Below, piece by piece: positions 1 through 6,805 of a stretch of 15,500 bases of DNA (position 1 is the stretch's first letter; each line of letters starts with the position of its first letter). Source of the stretch: an uncultured Clostridia bacterium (GTDB lineage: Bacteria; Bacillota; Clostridia; TANB77; CAG-508). The DNA is taken from positions 1 through 15,500 of the forward strand of contig CAKOWZ010000027.1 of assembly GCA_934129745.1 (NCBI GenBank). Reading direction: 5' to 3'. The notes under the pieces are model-generated. The model was not told the origin of the DNA and ran no database searches. It saw only the letters and a list, made by a program, of their open reading frames with translations. The position numbers were made by a program, and so were the translations under genes.

Positions 1-70
1 CAATATGTCCAAAAATTCTTTTAAAAACATAATCTACTGTTGGCTCTAATAAGTTTCCTATATACATCAT
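1..70 (-). CDS. Rpn/PD-(D/E)XK transposase-family nuclease, N-terminus only
   Basis: Only the first 23 codons lie in the window; the rest runs off the left edge. The translation begins MMYIGNLLEPTVDYVFKRIF. It resembles the N-terminus of Rpn-family recombination-promoting nucleases (PD-(D/E)XK transposase family), which typically open with a short leader and a D-x-V-F-K-x-[IL]-F-G segment. An AAAGGA ribosome binding site at 71-76 abuts two consecutive ATG codons. The second ATG (65-67) or an in-frame GTG (77-79) could therefore be the real start. No catalytic residues are visible because the gene is cut. A promoter at 341-369 points toward it with a leader of about 260 nt. The family call rests on a very short stretch. 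Confidence 0.55.
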   Translation of the reverse strand, partial: MMYIGNLLEPTVDYVFKRIFGHI

Positions 71-305
71 TCCTTTCACATTGGTTATGTTGATTTTCCA
101 AATTAAAACCACATATTAATTAATTTACTTATTTGATTTTTTAGCAATTTTGAATTTTAGCTGAAATAGCTTTAGATACTTTGATTTATTCAAAGTAATT
201 GAATGAATTTTTTATATTTAAATTTTTTAATTATATGAGTCATGTGTTTTTGATATAAATTCTAGATCATCTGATATAAGATATACATAATAAACTATAA
301 AATAT

Positions 306-349
306 TAGTAAAACACAATTATCAAAAATTGAATAATTGTATTTTACTA
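306..349. repeat. 17-bp inverted repeat overlapping the leftward -10
   Basis: The arms 306-322 and 333-349 pair over 17 positions around a 10-nt loop. The one imperfect position is a G-U wobble in minus-strand RNA. The -10 hexamer lies inside the right arm, so this could be an operator, or a weak terminator for transcripts coming from the hemolysin III gene. Confidence 0.45.
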
Positions 350-395
350 TAAATTCACCTATTTTTCAAGAAATTTCGTTCGTCAAAATCCGACA
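341..395 (-). promoter_or_regulatory. Leftward promoter with two tandem 0A-like boxes
   Basis: On the minus strand there is a -35 TTGAAA (364-369), a 17-bp spacer and a -10 TAAAAT (341-346). Upstream of the -35 lie TGACGAA (379-385, an exact match to the TGNCGAA 0A box) and TGTCGGA (389-395, one mismatch). Their starts are exactly 10 bp apart, in the same orientation. Head-to-tail boxes at 10 bp are the arrangement known for Spo0A dimers. The transcript would run toward the nuclease-like gene at the left edge. Use by the Spo0A-like protein encoded at 8753 is inference. Confidence 0.4.
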
Positions 396-418
396 AAAAT
401 TACTTGTTAATATTTGTG

Positions 419-441
419 CAATTGGGACGCGTCCCCAATTG
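419..441. repeat. GC-rich palindrome centred on GGGACGCGTCCC
   Basis: A nearly perfect palindrome with CAATT/AATTG outer arms, a GGGACGCGTCCC core and one bulged C at 436. It starts one base after the stop codon (443-445) of the hemolysin III gene in the direction of transcription. Its core is far more GC-rich than its surroundings. It could act as a 3'-end stabiliser or weak terminator, but no U-tract follows it on the minus strand. It may also be one copy of a dispersed REP-like palindrome; no second copy is present in this window. Confidence 0.6.
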
Positions 442-442
442 C

Positions 443-1117
443 TCACATTACATATAAAAGGATACATAAAGTATGTGCCAAACTCCCAGCTACTATAAAC
501 AAATGAAATATTGAATGCATATATTTATGCTTTTTCCCAAGTCCATATAAAACTGCACCAATTGTATATAATATTCCACCTGTCACCAATAATATAAGTC
601 CATTTTTTCCAAGTAGCCCAGGTAGTATATTTGCTTTTAAGATTATGCACCATCCCATAGCCAAATAACATATCATGGAAAATATTTTAAATTTTTTTAT
701 ATCTATCGAATTTAAGACAATTCCTATTATTGCCATTAACCATATAATGGCAAATATTGTCCATCCTGCTTTTGGATCTTGCTGTCTTATACTGCAAAGT
801 GTAAATGGTGTGTATGAACCTGCAATTAATAAGAAAATTGAACAATGATCTAAGACCTGGAAAACTTTTTTTGAATATCTTTTTGGATTTAATCCATGAT
901 AAATACTTGACATAGTATATAGTAAAATCATTGTAATTCCAAATATAGTTCCACTTATTATTCCATAAATATTATTATGTAATGCTGCAAAAATAATACA
1001 TAATATTAATGCTATCACACCTAATGAACCACCAACAATATGTGATGTCATATTAAATATTTCTTCACCTTGGGTGTATTTTGGTAAGACTCTGTCTTTT
1101 AATTTTGTTCTAATCAT
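443..1117 (-). CDS. Hemolysin III (PAQR) family membrane protein
   Basis: A 224-residue protein of the usual family length with about seven hydrophobic segments. Family motifs are present: E19-x2-N22-x2-S25-H26 before the first membrane span, S70-x3-H74 (SSIYH), D90-H91, and H201-x3-H205 in the last span. In the PAQR superfamily, His residues at the equivalents of H74, H201 and H205 bind zinc. Bacterial members are called hemolysin III or YqfA. Their real role is in membrane homeostasis or hydrolase-like chemistry, and haemolysis is only a historical label. The start is set by AAGGAGG at 1122-1130, about 6 nt before the ATG. It appears to be a single-gene unit, as the upstream glycosyltransferase has its own terminator. 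Confidence 0.88.
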   Translation of the reverse strand: MIRTKLKDRVLPKYTQGEEIFNMTSHIVGGSLGVIALILCIIFAALHNNIYGIISGTIFGITMILLYTMSSIYHGLNPKRYSKKVFQVLDHCSIFLLIAGSYTPFTLCSIRQQDPKAGWTIFAIIWLMAIIGIVLNSIDIKKFKIFSMICYLAMGWCIILKANILPGLLGKNGLILLVTGGILYTIGAVLYGLGKKHKYMHSIFHLFIVAGSLAHTLCILLYVM

Positions 1118-1201
1118 ATTTAGCCTCCTTTTTTTAGAAATTTATCATAATAATAAAAATAAATCTACTATTCTGACTATATGTTCGAAATTTTTTATTG
1201 C

Positions 1202-1248
1202 TTTATTTTTTTAACGATCTTATTTTTTTAACCATTTTATTTTTTTAT
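1202..1248. repeat. AT-rich tandem repeat, 17-bp period
   Basis: The unit TTATTTTTTTAAC begins at 1203 and 1220, and a shortened copy begins at 1237, giving about 2.7 copies with a 17-bp period. It lies 85-130 bp upstream of the hemolysin III start codon. It could be an UP-type or A-tract element, or simple sequence drift. Confidence 0.45.
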
Positions 1249-1272
1249 TCTTTTTAAGATAGTTTCATACGT

Positions 1273-1334
1273 AAAAAAACCTGATGTTTAACATATTGGC
1301 TTAAAAAGTAGCCTCGTTAAAATCAGGTTTTTTT
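1273..1334 (-). terminator. Rho-independent terminator of the glycosyltransferase gene
   Basis: The arms 1273-1285 (A7CCTGAT) and 1322-1334 (ATCAGGT7) form a 13-bp stem. The 36-nt loop contains a smaller stem, GGCT/AGCC, flanked by TTAAC/GTTAA. The A-tract and T-tract make it usable in both directions. On the minus strand it ends the transcript of the glycosyltransferase gene, whose stop is about 105 nt upstream. The rest of 1118-1438 holds no visible gene. Confidence 0.75.
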
Positions 1335-1438
1335 ATTATTTATAATCATGAATATTTCTTTTATTAAATATATTAACTATATTAATCTTAATAATATTAA
1401 TCATATTAACCATATATCAATAATTTCTCAACAAATAT

Positions 1439-2680
1439 CTATTTACTAACTTCATTCATATCATCAATAGACTTAGAAACATTATGTTCAATTTTTTCCC
1501 ATTTAGTATCACGTACAAATAAACATTTAAAATTTATTAATAACCATGAACCTAAGAATAATGGATATAAAGCTAATCCTTTAATCATTGGTTTAATAGG
1601 TCTTTTGTCTAATATCATTATAAATATTCCAGTTAATATTGGTAAGAAAAGTGTTGGAACTATATATCTTACTGCATTCCAAATTAATTCAGAAACTGTC
1701 ATTCCATTTCCGATAAATACAACAAAGTTTAGAATTAATAATATTATTGTTAATACAAACATTGGAATACTACCTAACATATATAATAAACCATCAAAAT
1801 TCATTATTGTTTTATTATCTTTTACAGCAACTGCAAGTGGTTTTGTGTATTCATGTAAACATTGAATATGACCAACTGTCCATCTTGATCTTTGTGACCA
1901 TGATTGTTTAAAACCTATTGGTTGTTCATCATATACAATTGCATCTGTTGCCCATCCTAACTTTTTACCTGCAATAATTCTTTTTAATGAAAATTCTATG
2001 TCTTCAGTAAGTGTTTTTGTTTGCCATCCATCTGGTTTTACAACATCAAATCTTACCATAAATCCTGTTCCATTTATTAATGGTGATAAACCAATATTAT
2101 ATCTTGCTAAATGATAAAATCTGTTCATTGTCCAATAAAATAGTGCATATCCTGCTGTAACCCAGCTGTCTGAAGGATTTTTTATATCTCTATAACCTTG
2201 AACAACATCTTCACCTTGATTTAATTTTTTGTTCATTGCTTTTAAAAAGTTTTTATCAACTATATTATCTGCATCAAATACACAAAATGCGTCATATGGT
2301 GCATCTTCTTCTATTTTTTGTTTTAAAAACCATTGTAAAGCAAATCCCTTTGTTTTGTGTTGTTCATCAAATCTTTCATAAACAATTACACCTGCATCTT
2401 TTGCAATTTTTGCTGTATTATCTGTGCAATTATCTGCAATTACATAAATATCATATAAATCTTTGTTATAATCTAAATTTTTTAAACTCTCTATAAGTTC
2501 TCCAACAACTTTTTCCTCATTATGTGCAGGAATAATCATCATAAACTTATTTTCTTTTTCTTCAACTAATGGTTTGTCTTTCACTTTTACAAAAGAACAT
2601 AAACTTATTATTAATTCATAAGCATAATAGATTGTTATAATCCAAACCAAAGCTTGTTGTAAAATATATAAATATTCCAT
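1439..2680 (-). CDS. Membrane family-2 glycosyltransferase (processive, QxxRW type)
   Basis: A 413-residue protein with one N-terminal membrane span (about 8-30), a cytosolic GT-A catalytic domain (about 45-275) and three or four C-terminal spans (about 297-323, 336-357, 366-385). Catalytic landmarks are PAHNEE 51-56, the UDP-binding D83, DAD 136-138 (metal-binding DxD), TED 225-227 (general base) and QRSRW 263-267 (QxxRW). This set is typical of processive synthases such as those for cellulose, hyaluronan or poly-N-acetylglucosamine. The product is probably an exported polysaccharide or a lipid-linked sugar; the sugar cannot be read from the sequence. No PilZ domain or partner gene is adjacent, so it is transcribed alone from the promoter at 2721-2748. 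GGGAG lies 6-7 nt before the ATG. Confidence 0.88.
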   Translation of the reverse strand: MEYLYILQQALVWIITIYYAYELIISLCSFVKVKDKPLVEEKENKFMMIIPAHNEEKVVGELIESLKNLDYNKDLYDIYVIADNCTDNTAKIAKDAGVIVYERFDEQHKTKGFALQWFLKQKIEEDAPYDAFCVFDADNIVDKNFLKAMNKKLNQGEDVVQGYRDIKNPSDSWVTAGYALFYWTMNRFYHLARYNIGLSPLINGTGFMVRFDVVKPDGWQTKTLTEDIEFSLKRIIAGKKLGWATDAIVYDEQPIGFKQSWSQRSRWTVGHIQCLHEYTKPLAVAVKDNKTIMNFDGLLYMLGSIPMFVLTIILLILNFVVFIGNGMTVSELIWNAVRYIVPTLFLPILTGIFIMILDKRPIKPMIKGLALYPLFLGSWLLINFKCLFVRDTKWEKIEHNVSKSIDDMNEVSK

Positions 2681-2720
2681 TTTAATCTCCCTTTTTTATA
2701 ATTTTAGTTCTACACTTATA

Positions 2721-2760
2721 ATTATACTATTATTTAGATTTTTTTCAACATTTTTCGACA
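2721..2760 (-). promoter_or_regulatory. Promoter of the glycosyltransferase gene with exact 0A box
   Basis: On the minus strand there is TTGAAA (2743-2748), a 16-bp spacer and a perfect TATAAT (2721-2726). TGTCGAA, the canonical Spo0A box, lies at 2754-2760, with 5 bp between it and the -35. Spo0A activates several sigma-A promoters from this kind of position. The rest of 2681-2837 shows no other gene. Confidence 0.55.
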
Positions 2761-2837
2761 CTTTTTTTCACTATCAGCTAAAATTTATAGATTAATATCC
2801 ATCTAATCAAACTTGAAACAAACTGTTTGTCAGATTA

Positions 2838-4955
2838 TTATTCTTCTACAACATTAGATTCAAGATCTTTCATAGAAAGGTTAATTCTACCTTGTGAATC
2901 TATTTCAATAACTTTAACAGTAACTTCATCACCAACAGCTAAAACATCTTCAACTTTTTCAACTCTTTTGCTTGATATCTTAGAAATATGAAGTAAACCT
3001 TCTTTACCTCCACCAATATCAACAAAAGCTCCAAATGGCATTATTCTAGTAATAACTCCATCATAAATTCCATTAACTTCAATGTCTTTTGCAATATCTT
3101 CAATCATTTTTAATGCTTTTTTACCACTTTCTGTATCATTTGAATATACACAAACATATCCATTATCTTCAATATCAATTTTAACTCCTGTGCTATCAAT
3201 AATTTTATTAATCATTTTTCCACCAGGACCAATTACATCTCTAATTTTATCAACATTTATTGTTGTTGTTAAAATTCTTGGTGCATATTTTGATAAGTCA
3301 GCTCTTGGTTTATCAATTTGTTTTAACATAATTTCATCTAAAATATAGTCTCTTGCAACTTTTGTTCTTTCAAAAGCTTGCTCAATTATATCATATGTTA
3401 AACCATCAATTTTGATGTCTACTTGAATAGCAGTAATACCATCTTTTGTTCCACCAACTTTGAAATCCATATCTCCGAAAAAATCTTCAATACCTTGTAT
3501 ATCTGTAAGCATTACCCAATCATTTGGATCATCTTTGCTTGTTACTAAACCTGTTGAAATACCTGCAACTGGTTTTTTAATTGGAACACCTGCATCCATT
3601 AATGCTAATGTACTTCCACAAATACTTGCTTGTGATGTTGAACCATTTGAAGATAATACTTCTGATACAACTCTTATTGCATATGGAAATTCTTCTAATG
3701 ATGGAATTACTGGTACTAATGCTTTTTCAGCTAATGCTCCATGTCCTATTTCTCTTCTTCCTGGTCCACGTGATGTACGTGCTTCACCAACACTATATGC
3801 TGGGAAATTGTAGTGGTGCATATATCTTTTGCTCTCTTCTTCATCAATTCCATCTAGCATTTGTTCTTCACTTTTCATTCCTAATGTTGCAATAGACATA
3901 ACTTGTGTTTGTCCTCTTGTGAAAATTGCACTACCATGAACACGTGGTAAAACTCCAACTTCACATGATAATGGTCTTAAATCTGTTAAACCTCTTCCAT
4001 CAGGACGTTTGTGTTCTTTAAATATCATTTCTCTTACACATGCTTTTTCTAATTTATGTATACTTTCTAATATGTCTGATTTAATTTCTTCTAATTTTTC
4101 TTCTCCATATTTTTCTGTGAAATATGTTATAACATCTTCTGTAATTTTTTCAATATTTGCATCTCTTACTTCTTTATCTTGAGCTTGTACATCTTGATAC
4201 ATTCTATCTTTAAAATTTGCTTCTAATTCATTATAAATTTCTGGATCAACTGCAAATGATTTATATTCAAATTTTGGTTTACCAATTTCAGCTTTGATTT
4301 CTGAAATAAAATTACAAATTTTCTTAATTTCAACATGTGCTTCTTTTATAGCTTGTAACATTGTTTCATTTGGGATTTCATCAGCTCCAGCTTCAATCAT
4401 TGTAATTTTTTCTAATGTTCCAGCTACTGTTAATGTTAATCTACTTTTTTCTCTTTGTTCAGATGTTGGGTTTATAATAATTTTGTCATCTACATATCCA
4501 ACATTTACAGCTGCTGTTGGTCCACCAAATGGAATGTCTGAAATTGAAAGTGCAGCTGATGCACCAATCATTGCACATACTTCTGGTGAATTATCTTGGT
4601 CAACTGATAATACTGTTGCAACAACTACAACATCATTTCTAAAATCTTTTGGGAATAATGGACGTAATGGTCTATCAATTGCTCTTGATGTTAATATTGC
4701 TTTATCTGAAGGTTTTCCTTCTCTTTTTAAATAACTTCCTGGAATTTTACCTACCGCATATAATTTTTCTTCATAATCTACTGATAATGGGAAAAAGTCA
4801 ATTCCATCTTTTGGTTCTTTTGATGCTGTAACATTTACCATTACAACTGTTTCTCCATATCTTACTACTACACTTCCATTTGCAAGACCTGCAATTTTTC
4901 CTGATTCAATTGTTAGCTTTCTTCCAGCTAATTCTGTTTCATAAATTTTAAACAT
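2838..4955 (-). CDS. pnp: Polyribonucleotide nucleotidyltransferase (PNPase)
   Basis: A 705-residue protein of full family length. PNPase degrades RNA 3' to 5' by phosphorolysis, is a homotrimer in the cytosol and takes part in mRNA turnover. Order of domains: first RNase PH-like domain (about 10-145), all-helical linker domain (about 150-300), second RNase PH domain (about 315-545), KH domain (about 560-620, with GPGG at 576-579) and S1 domain (about 626-697). Active-site features in the second core are the TSQAS phosphate-binding segment (439-443) and metal-ligand aspartates D491 and D497 in DFFGDMD, equivalent to E. coli D486 and D492. AAAAAGGAG about 8 nt before the ATG sets the start. 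It follows rpsO, the order conserved in many bacteria, with a 232-nt gap that holds a terminator-like hairpin and a second stem. Confidence 0.97.
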   Translation of the reverse strand: MFKIYETELAGRKLTIESGKIAGLANGSVVVRYGETVVMVNVTASKEPKDGIDFFPLSVDYEEKLYAVGKIPGSYLKREGKPSDKAILTSRAIDRPLRPLFPKDFRNDVVVVATVLSVDQDNSPEVCAMIGASAALSISDIPFGGPTAAVNVGYVDDKIIINPTSEQREKSRLTLTVAGTLEKITMIEAGADEIPNETMLQAIKEAHVEIKKICNFISEIKAEIGKPKFEYKSFAVDPEIYNELEANFKDRMYQDVQAQDKEVRDANIEKITEDVITYFTEKYGEEKLEEIKSDILESIHKLEKACVREMIFKEHKRPDGRGLTDLRPLSCEVGVLPRVHGSAIFTRGQTQVMSIATLGMKSEEQMLDGIDEEESKRYMHHYNFPAYSVGEARTSRGPGRREIGHGALAEKALVPVIPSLEEFPYAIRVVSEVLSSNGSTSQASICGSTLALMDAGVPIKKPVAGISTGLVTSKDDPNDWVMLTDIQGIEDFFGDMDFKVGGTKDGITAIQVDIKIDGLTYDIIEQAFERTKVARDYILDEIMLKQIDKPRADLSKYAPRILTTTINVDKIRDVIGPGGKMINKIIDSTGVKIDIEDNGYVCVYSNDTESGKKALKMIEDIAKDIEVNGIYDGVITRIMPFGAFVDIGGGKEGLLHISKISSKRVEKVEDVLAVGDEVTVKVIEIDSQGRINLSMKDLESNVVEE

Positions 4956-5007
4956 ATAATTTACTCCTTTTTTATTTTATTTGCAATTTATTTGGTAGGG
5001 TAACCTC

Positions 5008-5045
5008 GAAGAAGTTGATTTTTAATTTTAAAAATTAATTTCTTC
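5008..5045. other. Long stem in the pnp leader
   Basis: The arms 5008-5025 and 5028-5045 are complementary over 18 positions. In plus-strand RNA two of these are G-U wobbles; in the minus-strand pnp transcript the same two positions become A-C mismatches. In E. coli a stem in the pnp leader is cut by RNase III and used for autoregulation. A similar role here is only a guess, and the strand preference of the wobbles argues mildly against it. Confidence 0.35.
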
Positions 5046-5140
5046 CAAGCTACTTCTAACAAATAATTGCATTAATTAAACACCATTAATTTTTGACTTT
5101 ATTGAAAAGTTTTTATTTTGAATTATATTTTTTTATAATA

Positions 5141-5179
5141 TAAGAAAAGGACGTTTAGCCAAAGATAAGCAAAACGTCC
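5141..5179 (-). terminator. Terminator or attenuator between rpsO and pnp
   Basis: On the minus strand GGACGTTT (5172-5179) pairs with AAACGTCC (5149-5156). A GC/GC pair extends the stem inside, and TTTTCTTA follows. It begins 8 nt after the rpsO stop codon. The U-tract is short and no convincing promoter is visible between here and pnp, so partial read-through that sets the pnp/rpsO ratio is plausible. Confidence 0.65.
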
Positions 5180-5187
5180 AATGATTA

Positions 5188-5451
5188 TTATTTTCTTAAT
5201 CCTAATTTTTCAACGATATCTCTATATCTTTGAACATCTTTTTTAGCTAAGTAGTTTAATAAATTTCTTCTTGAACCTACCATTTTTAAAAGACCTCTTC
5301 TAGAGTGATTGTCTTTTTTATGTACTTTTAGATGTTCTGTTAATTCGTTAATTCTTTCTGTTAAAAGAGCGATTTGAACTTCTGGAGAACCAGTATCTTT
5401 TTCATCTCTTTTATAAGTGTTAATTACTTCTTGTTTTCTTTCCTTTGTCAT
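5188..5451 (-). CDS. rpsO: 30S ribosomal protein S15
   Basis: An 87-residue protein of normal length for S15. It binds 16S rRNA early in assembly of the 30S platform and contacts 23S rRNA in the intersubunit bridge. Recognisable features are the N-terminal helix, the TGSPEVQIALLTERI segment (21-35), the H-x4-HKKDNHSRRGL region (40-54) and the NLLNYLAKKDVQRY segment near the C-terminus. AGGAGGTG lies 8 nt before the ATG. It has its own sigma-A promoter (5552-5580) and a structured leader, and it precedes pnp on the same strand. Confidence 0.97.
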   Translation of the reverse strand: MTKERKQEVINTYKRDEKDTGSPEVQIALLTERINELTEHLKVHKKDNHSRRGLLKMVGSRRNLLNYLAKKDVQRYRDIVEKLGLRK

Positions 5452-5482
5452 TGTTATAGCACCTCCTATTTTATTTAGTTTG

Positions 5483-5529
5483 CCTTTAACTGAGTTATAG
5501 TGGTGTTTATCCTATAACCAAGTAAAAGG
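5483..5529 (-). promoter_or_regulatory. rpsO leader, two nested stems, possible S15 autoregulatory site
   Basis: In the rpsO leader CCTTTTAC (5522-5529) pairs with GTTAAAGG (5483-5490) with one mismatch. This encloses GGTTATAG (5512-5519) pairing with CTATAACT (5493-5500) around an 11-nt loop. The structure ends just upstream of the AGGAGG site. Several unrelated S15 leader RNAs bind S15 to block translation, including ones in Firmicutes. The position and shape fit, but I cannot match this leader to a defined class by eye. Confidence 0.45.
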
Positions 5530-5551
5530 TATTAGCATTTAAGCTTTGTCT

Positions 5552-5580
5552 ATTTTATCATATCTATAGCCAAATTGCAA
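5552..5580 (-). promoter_or_regulatory. Sigma-A promoter of rpsO
   Basis: On the minus strand there is TTGCAA (5575-5580), a 17-bp spacer and TAAAAT (5552-5557), with TG one base before the -10 (extended -10). It lies only 4 bp downstream of the sipW-like stop codon (5585-5587). Confidence 0.65.
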
Positions 5581-5584
5581 GAGT

Positions 5585-6103
5585 TTATTTAACATTTTCT
5601 TTATTATTTTCTTTGTTTTTATACCTTTTTGAAGGTTCTCCTATCAAAATTCCTGCTAAAAATAGAAATACAATAATTGTACCAAATATAATTCTACCTC
5701 TAGGTGATTGTATTGCTTTTACTGCAATCCCTACTTTAGGAATTGAAAAAATATTTTTTCCTATATAATTTTCTTTAGTTGTAATTATGTTATCTATTGG
5801 TTTATTAGAATCACCTTTTGTTGTAAATCCTTTTTCAGTAATATTTATTACTCTATGTGTTGCATATGCACCTGAATCAACTTTAAATGCAATTATATCT
5901 CCTATATTTATTTGTTCATAACTTACTTTTTTATTAATAAAACTTAAACTACCTGTTTGAATAGCTGGTTCCATAGATCCTGATTCTACTACATATGGTT
6001 GAATTCCATATATATATAGCCCAACAAAAAGAACTCCTAAAATACTAATAATTATCATAATTGTATTTAAAATTATTTTCGCTATTTTAATAAAATTTTT
6101 CAT
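5585..6103 (-). CDS. sipW: SipW-type signal peptidase I
   Basis: A 172-residue membrane protease of the ER-type (S26B) branch, which removes special signal peptides from TasA/camelysin-like matrix proteins. One N-terminal span (about 10-33) precedes the catalytic serine S43 in SGSMEP (41-46). The base is H83 in THRV, where classical bacterial signal peptidases use Lys. GDSN (97-100) supplies the conserved Asp. A second C-terminal span (about 137-155) and a basic tail follow, as in B. subtilis SipW. The gene starts 19 nt after the TasA-like gene with only a weak AGGAA site, so it is the last gene of the matrix operon and is probably translated after its substrate. No terminator is visible before the rpsO promoter. 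Confidence 0.9.
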   Translation of the reverse strand: MKNFIKIAKIILNTIMIIISILGVLFVGLYIYGIQPYVVESGSMEPAIQTGSLSFINKKVSYEQINIGDIIAFKVDSGAYATHRVINITEKGFTTKGDSNKPIDNIITTKENYIGKNIFSIPKVGIAVKAIQSPRGRIIFGTIIVFLFLAGILIGEPSKRYKNKENNKENVK

Positions 6104-6122
6104 AATAATTATTTCCTATATT

Positions 6123-6782
6123 TTATTTTTTTACTAATGGCCAAACTTTTTCTGGATTTGTTAAATCTTCTCCAGTTAATCCTAAATCAGTTGTTTGAAT
6201 TCCATATCCACTAACAACTACATTAAATGTTTTTCCTTGAACTGCTGAATTTTTTGGATTTGTTTCTTTAATATCTATAAATCTTACTTTATCAAATACA
6301 GTATTTGTTTTTTGGTCTTTTGATAATGCTTTTAAAGTTGTACCATTATCACCAACATATGCATATACATGTGTATATGTTTTTCCTTCTTCATTTTTTG
6401 TAGGTGTTCCAACTTCTACCCAAGTTGAATTTATTCCAACTTCTGATGGATCTCCATGTAATACTTCAAATAATTCTTTTTCACTAGCTACTGTTTCTTC
6501 ACCTGTTGTTACTGTGTCATATGGGATTGTTACTTCAGCAAATGCATATACTTCTGTTGTTCCTTTATTTGTTATTGTTGGGTCTTTTACATATTCTGTG
6601 TTTGGTGTTACATCTGTAATACCTTCGTCAGGGAATCCTGGTTCATCTACTTGAATTTTTACATTACCCATTGTAAATTTATTTGTTTTAGTTTCAACAT
6701 CTGTGAAATATGCTAAAATACCTCCTATTGCTAAAACTAAAGTTAATATTATAGCTGTTGCTATTAATCTTTTTCTACTCAT
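6123..6782 (-). CDS. TasA/camelysin-like SipW-dependent matrix protein
   Basis: A 219-residue exported protein. The N-terminus is a SipW-cognate signal: a basic start (SRKR), a hydrophobic stretch (6-23), then AYFTD at 24-28 and TNKFTMGNVKIQ, the post-cleavage pattern typical of this class. The rest (about 30-219) is a Thr/Val-rich beta-type domain with the conserved V-x-V-x-GYGIQT segment near 188-198. There is no membrane anchor at the C-terminus. TasA-type proteins form extracellular fibres in the biofilm matrix of Bacillus, and BsaA is the Clostridium perfringens counterpart. Neighbours fit: a second SipW-type exported protein 23 nt upstream and the peptidase 19 nt downstream. AGGAGG lies about 7 nt before the ATG. 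Fibre formation is inferred from the family. Confidence 0.85.
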   Translation of the reverse strand: MSRKRLIATAIILTLVLAIGGILAYFTDVETKTNKFTMGNVKIQVDEPGFPDEGITDVTPNTEYVKDPTITNKGTTEVYAFAEVTIPYDTVTTGEETVASEKELFEVLHGDPSEVGINSTWVEVGTPTKNEEGKTYTHVYAYVGDNGTTLKALSKDQKTNTVFDKVRFIDIKETNPKNSAVQGKTFNVVVSGYGIQTTDLGLTGEDLTNPEKVWPLVKK

Positions 6783-6805
6783 TTTTTCCTCCTATGTATT
6801 TTAAA

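Larger units (their letters stand above)
71..418. other. Intergenic region with a leftward promoter, no gene seen
   Basis: No coding region with a ribosome binding site is visible in these 348 bases, which are about 80 percent A+T. It holds a leftward promoter (341-369), two 0A-box-like elements (379-395) and a 17-bp inverted repeat (306-322 with 333-349) that overlaps the -10. A small hairpin, CTTTGA...TCAAAG, lies near 178-194. Confidence 0.5.

Noticed and set aside
3082..4831. Several plus-strand frames across pnp
   Set aside because: They are antisense shadows of pnp, with Leu/Ile-rich products typical of reversed coding sequence and no ribosome binding sites. The same reasoning applies to frames opposite the glycosyltransferase, kinase, surface protein and HTH genes.
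5100..5145. TATAAT-like strings between rpsO and pnp as a separate pnp promoter
   Set aside because: Hexamers occur but none has a -35 at acceptable spacing on the minus strand; in DNA this AT-rich they are expected by chance.
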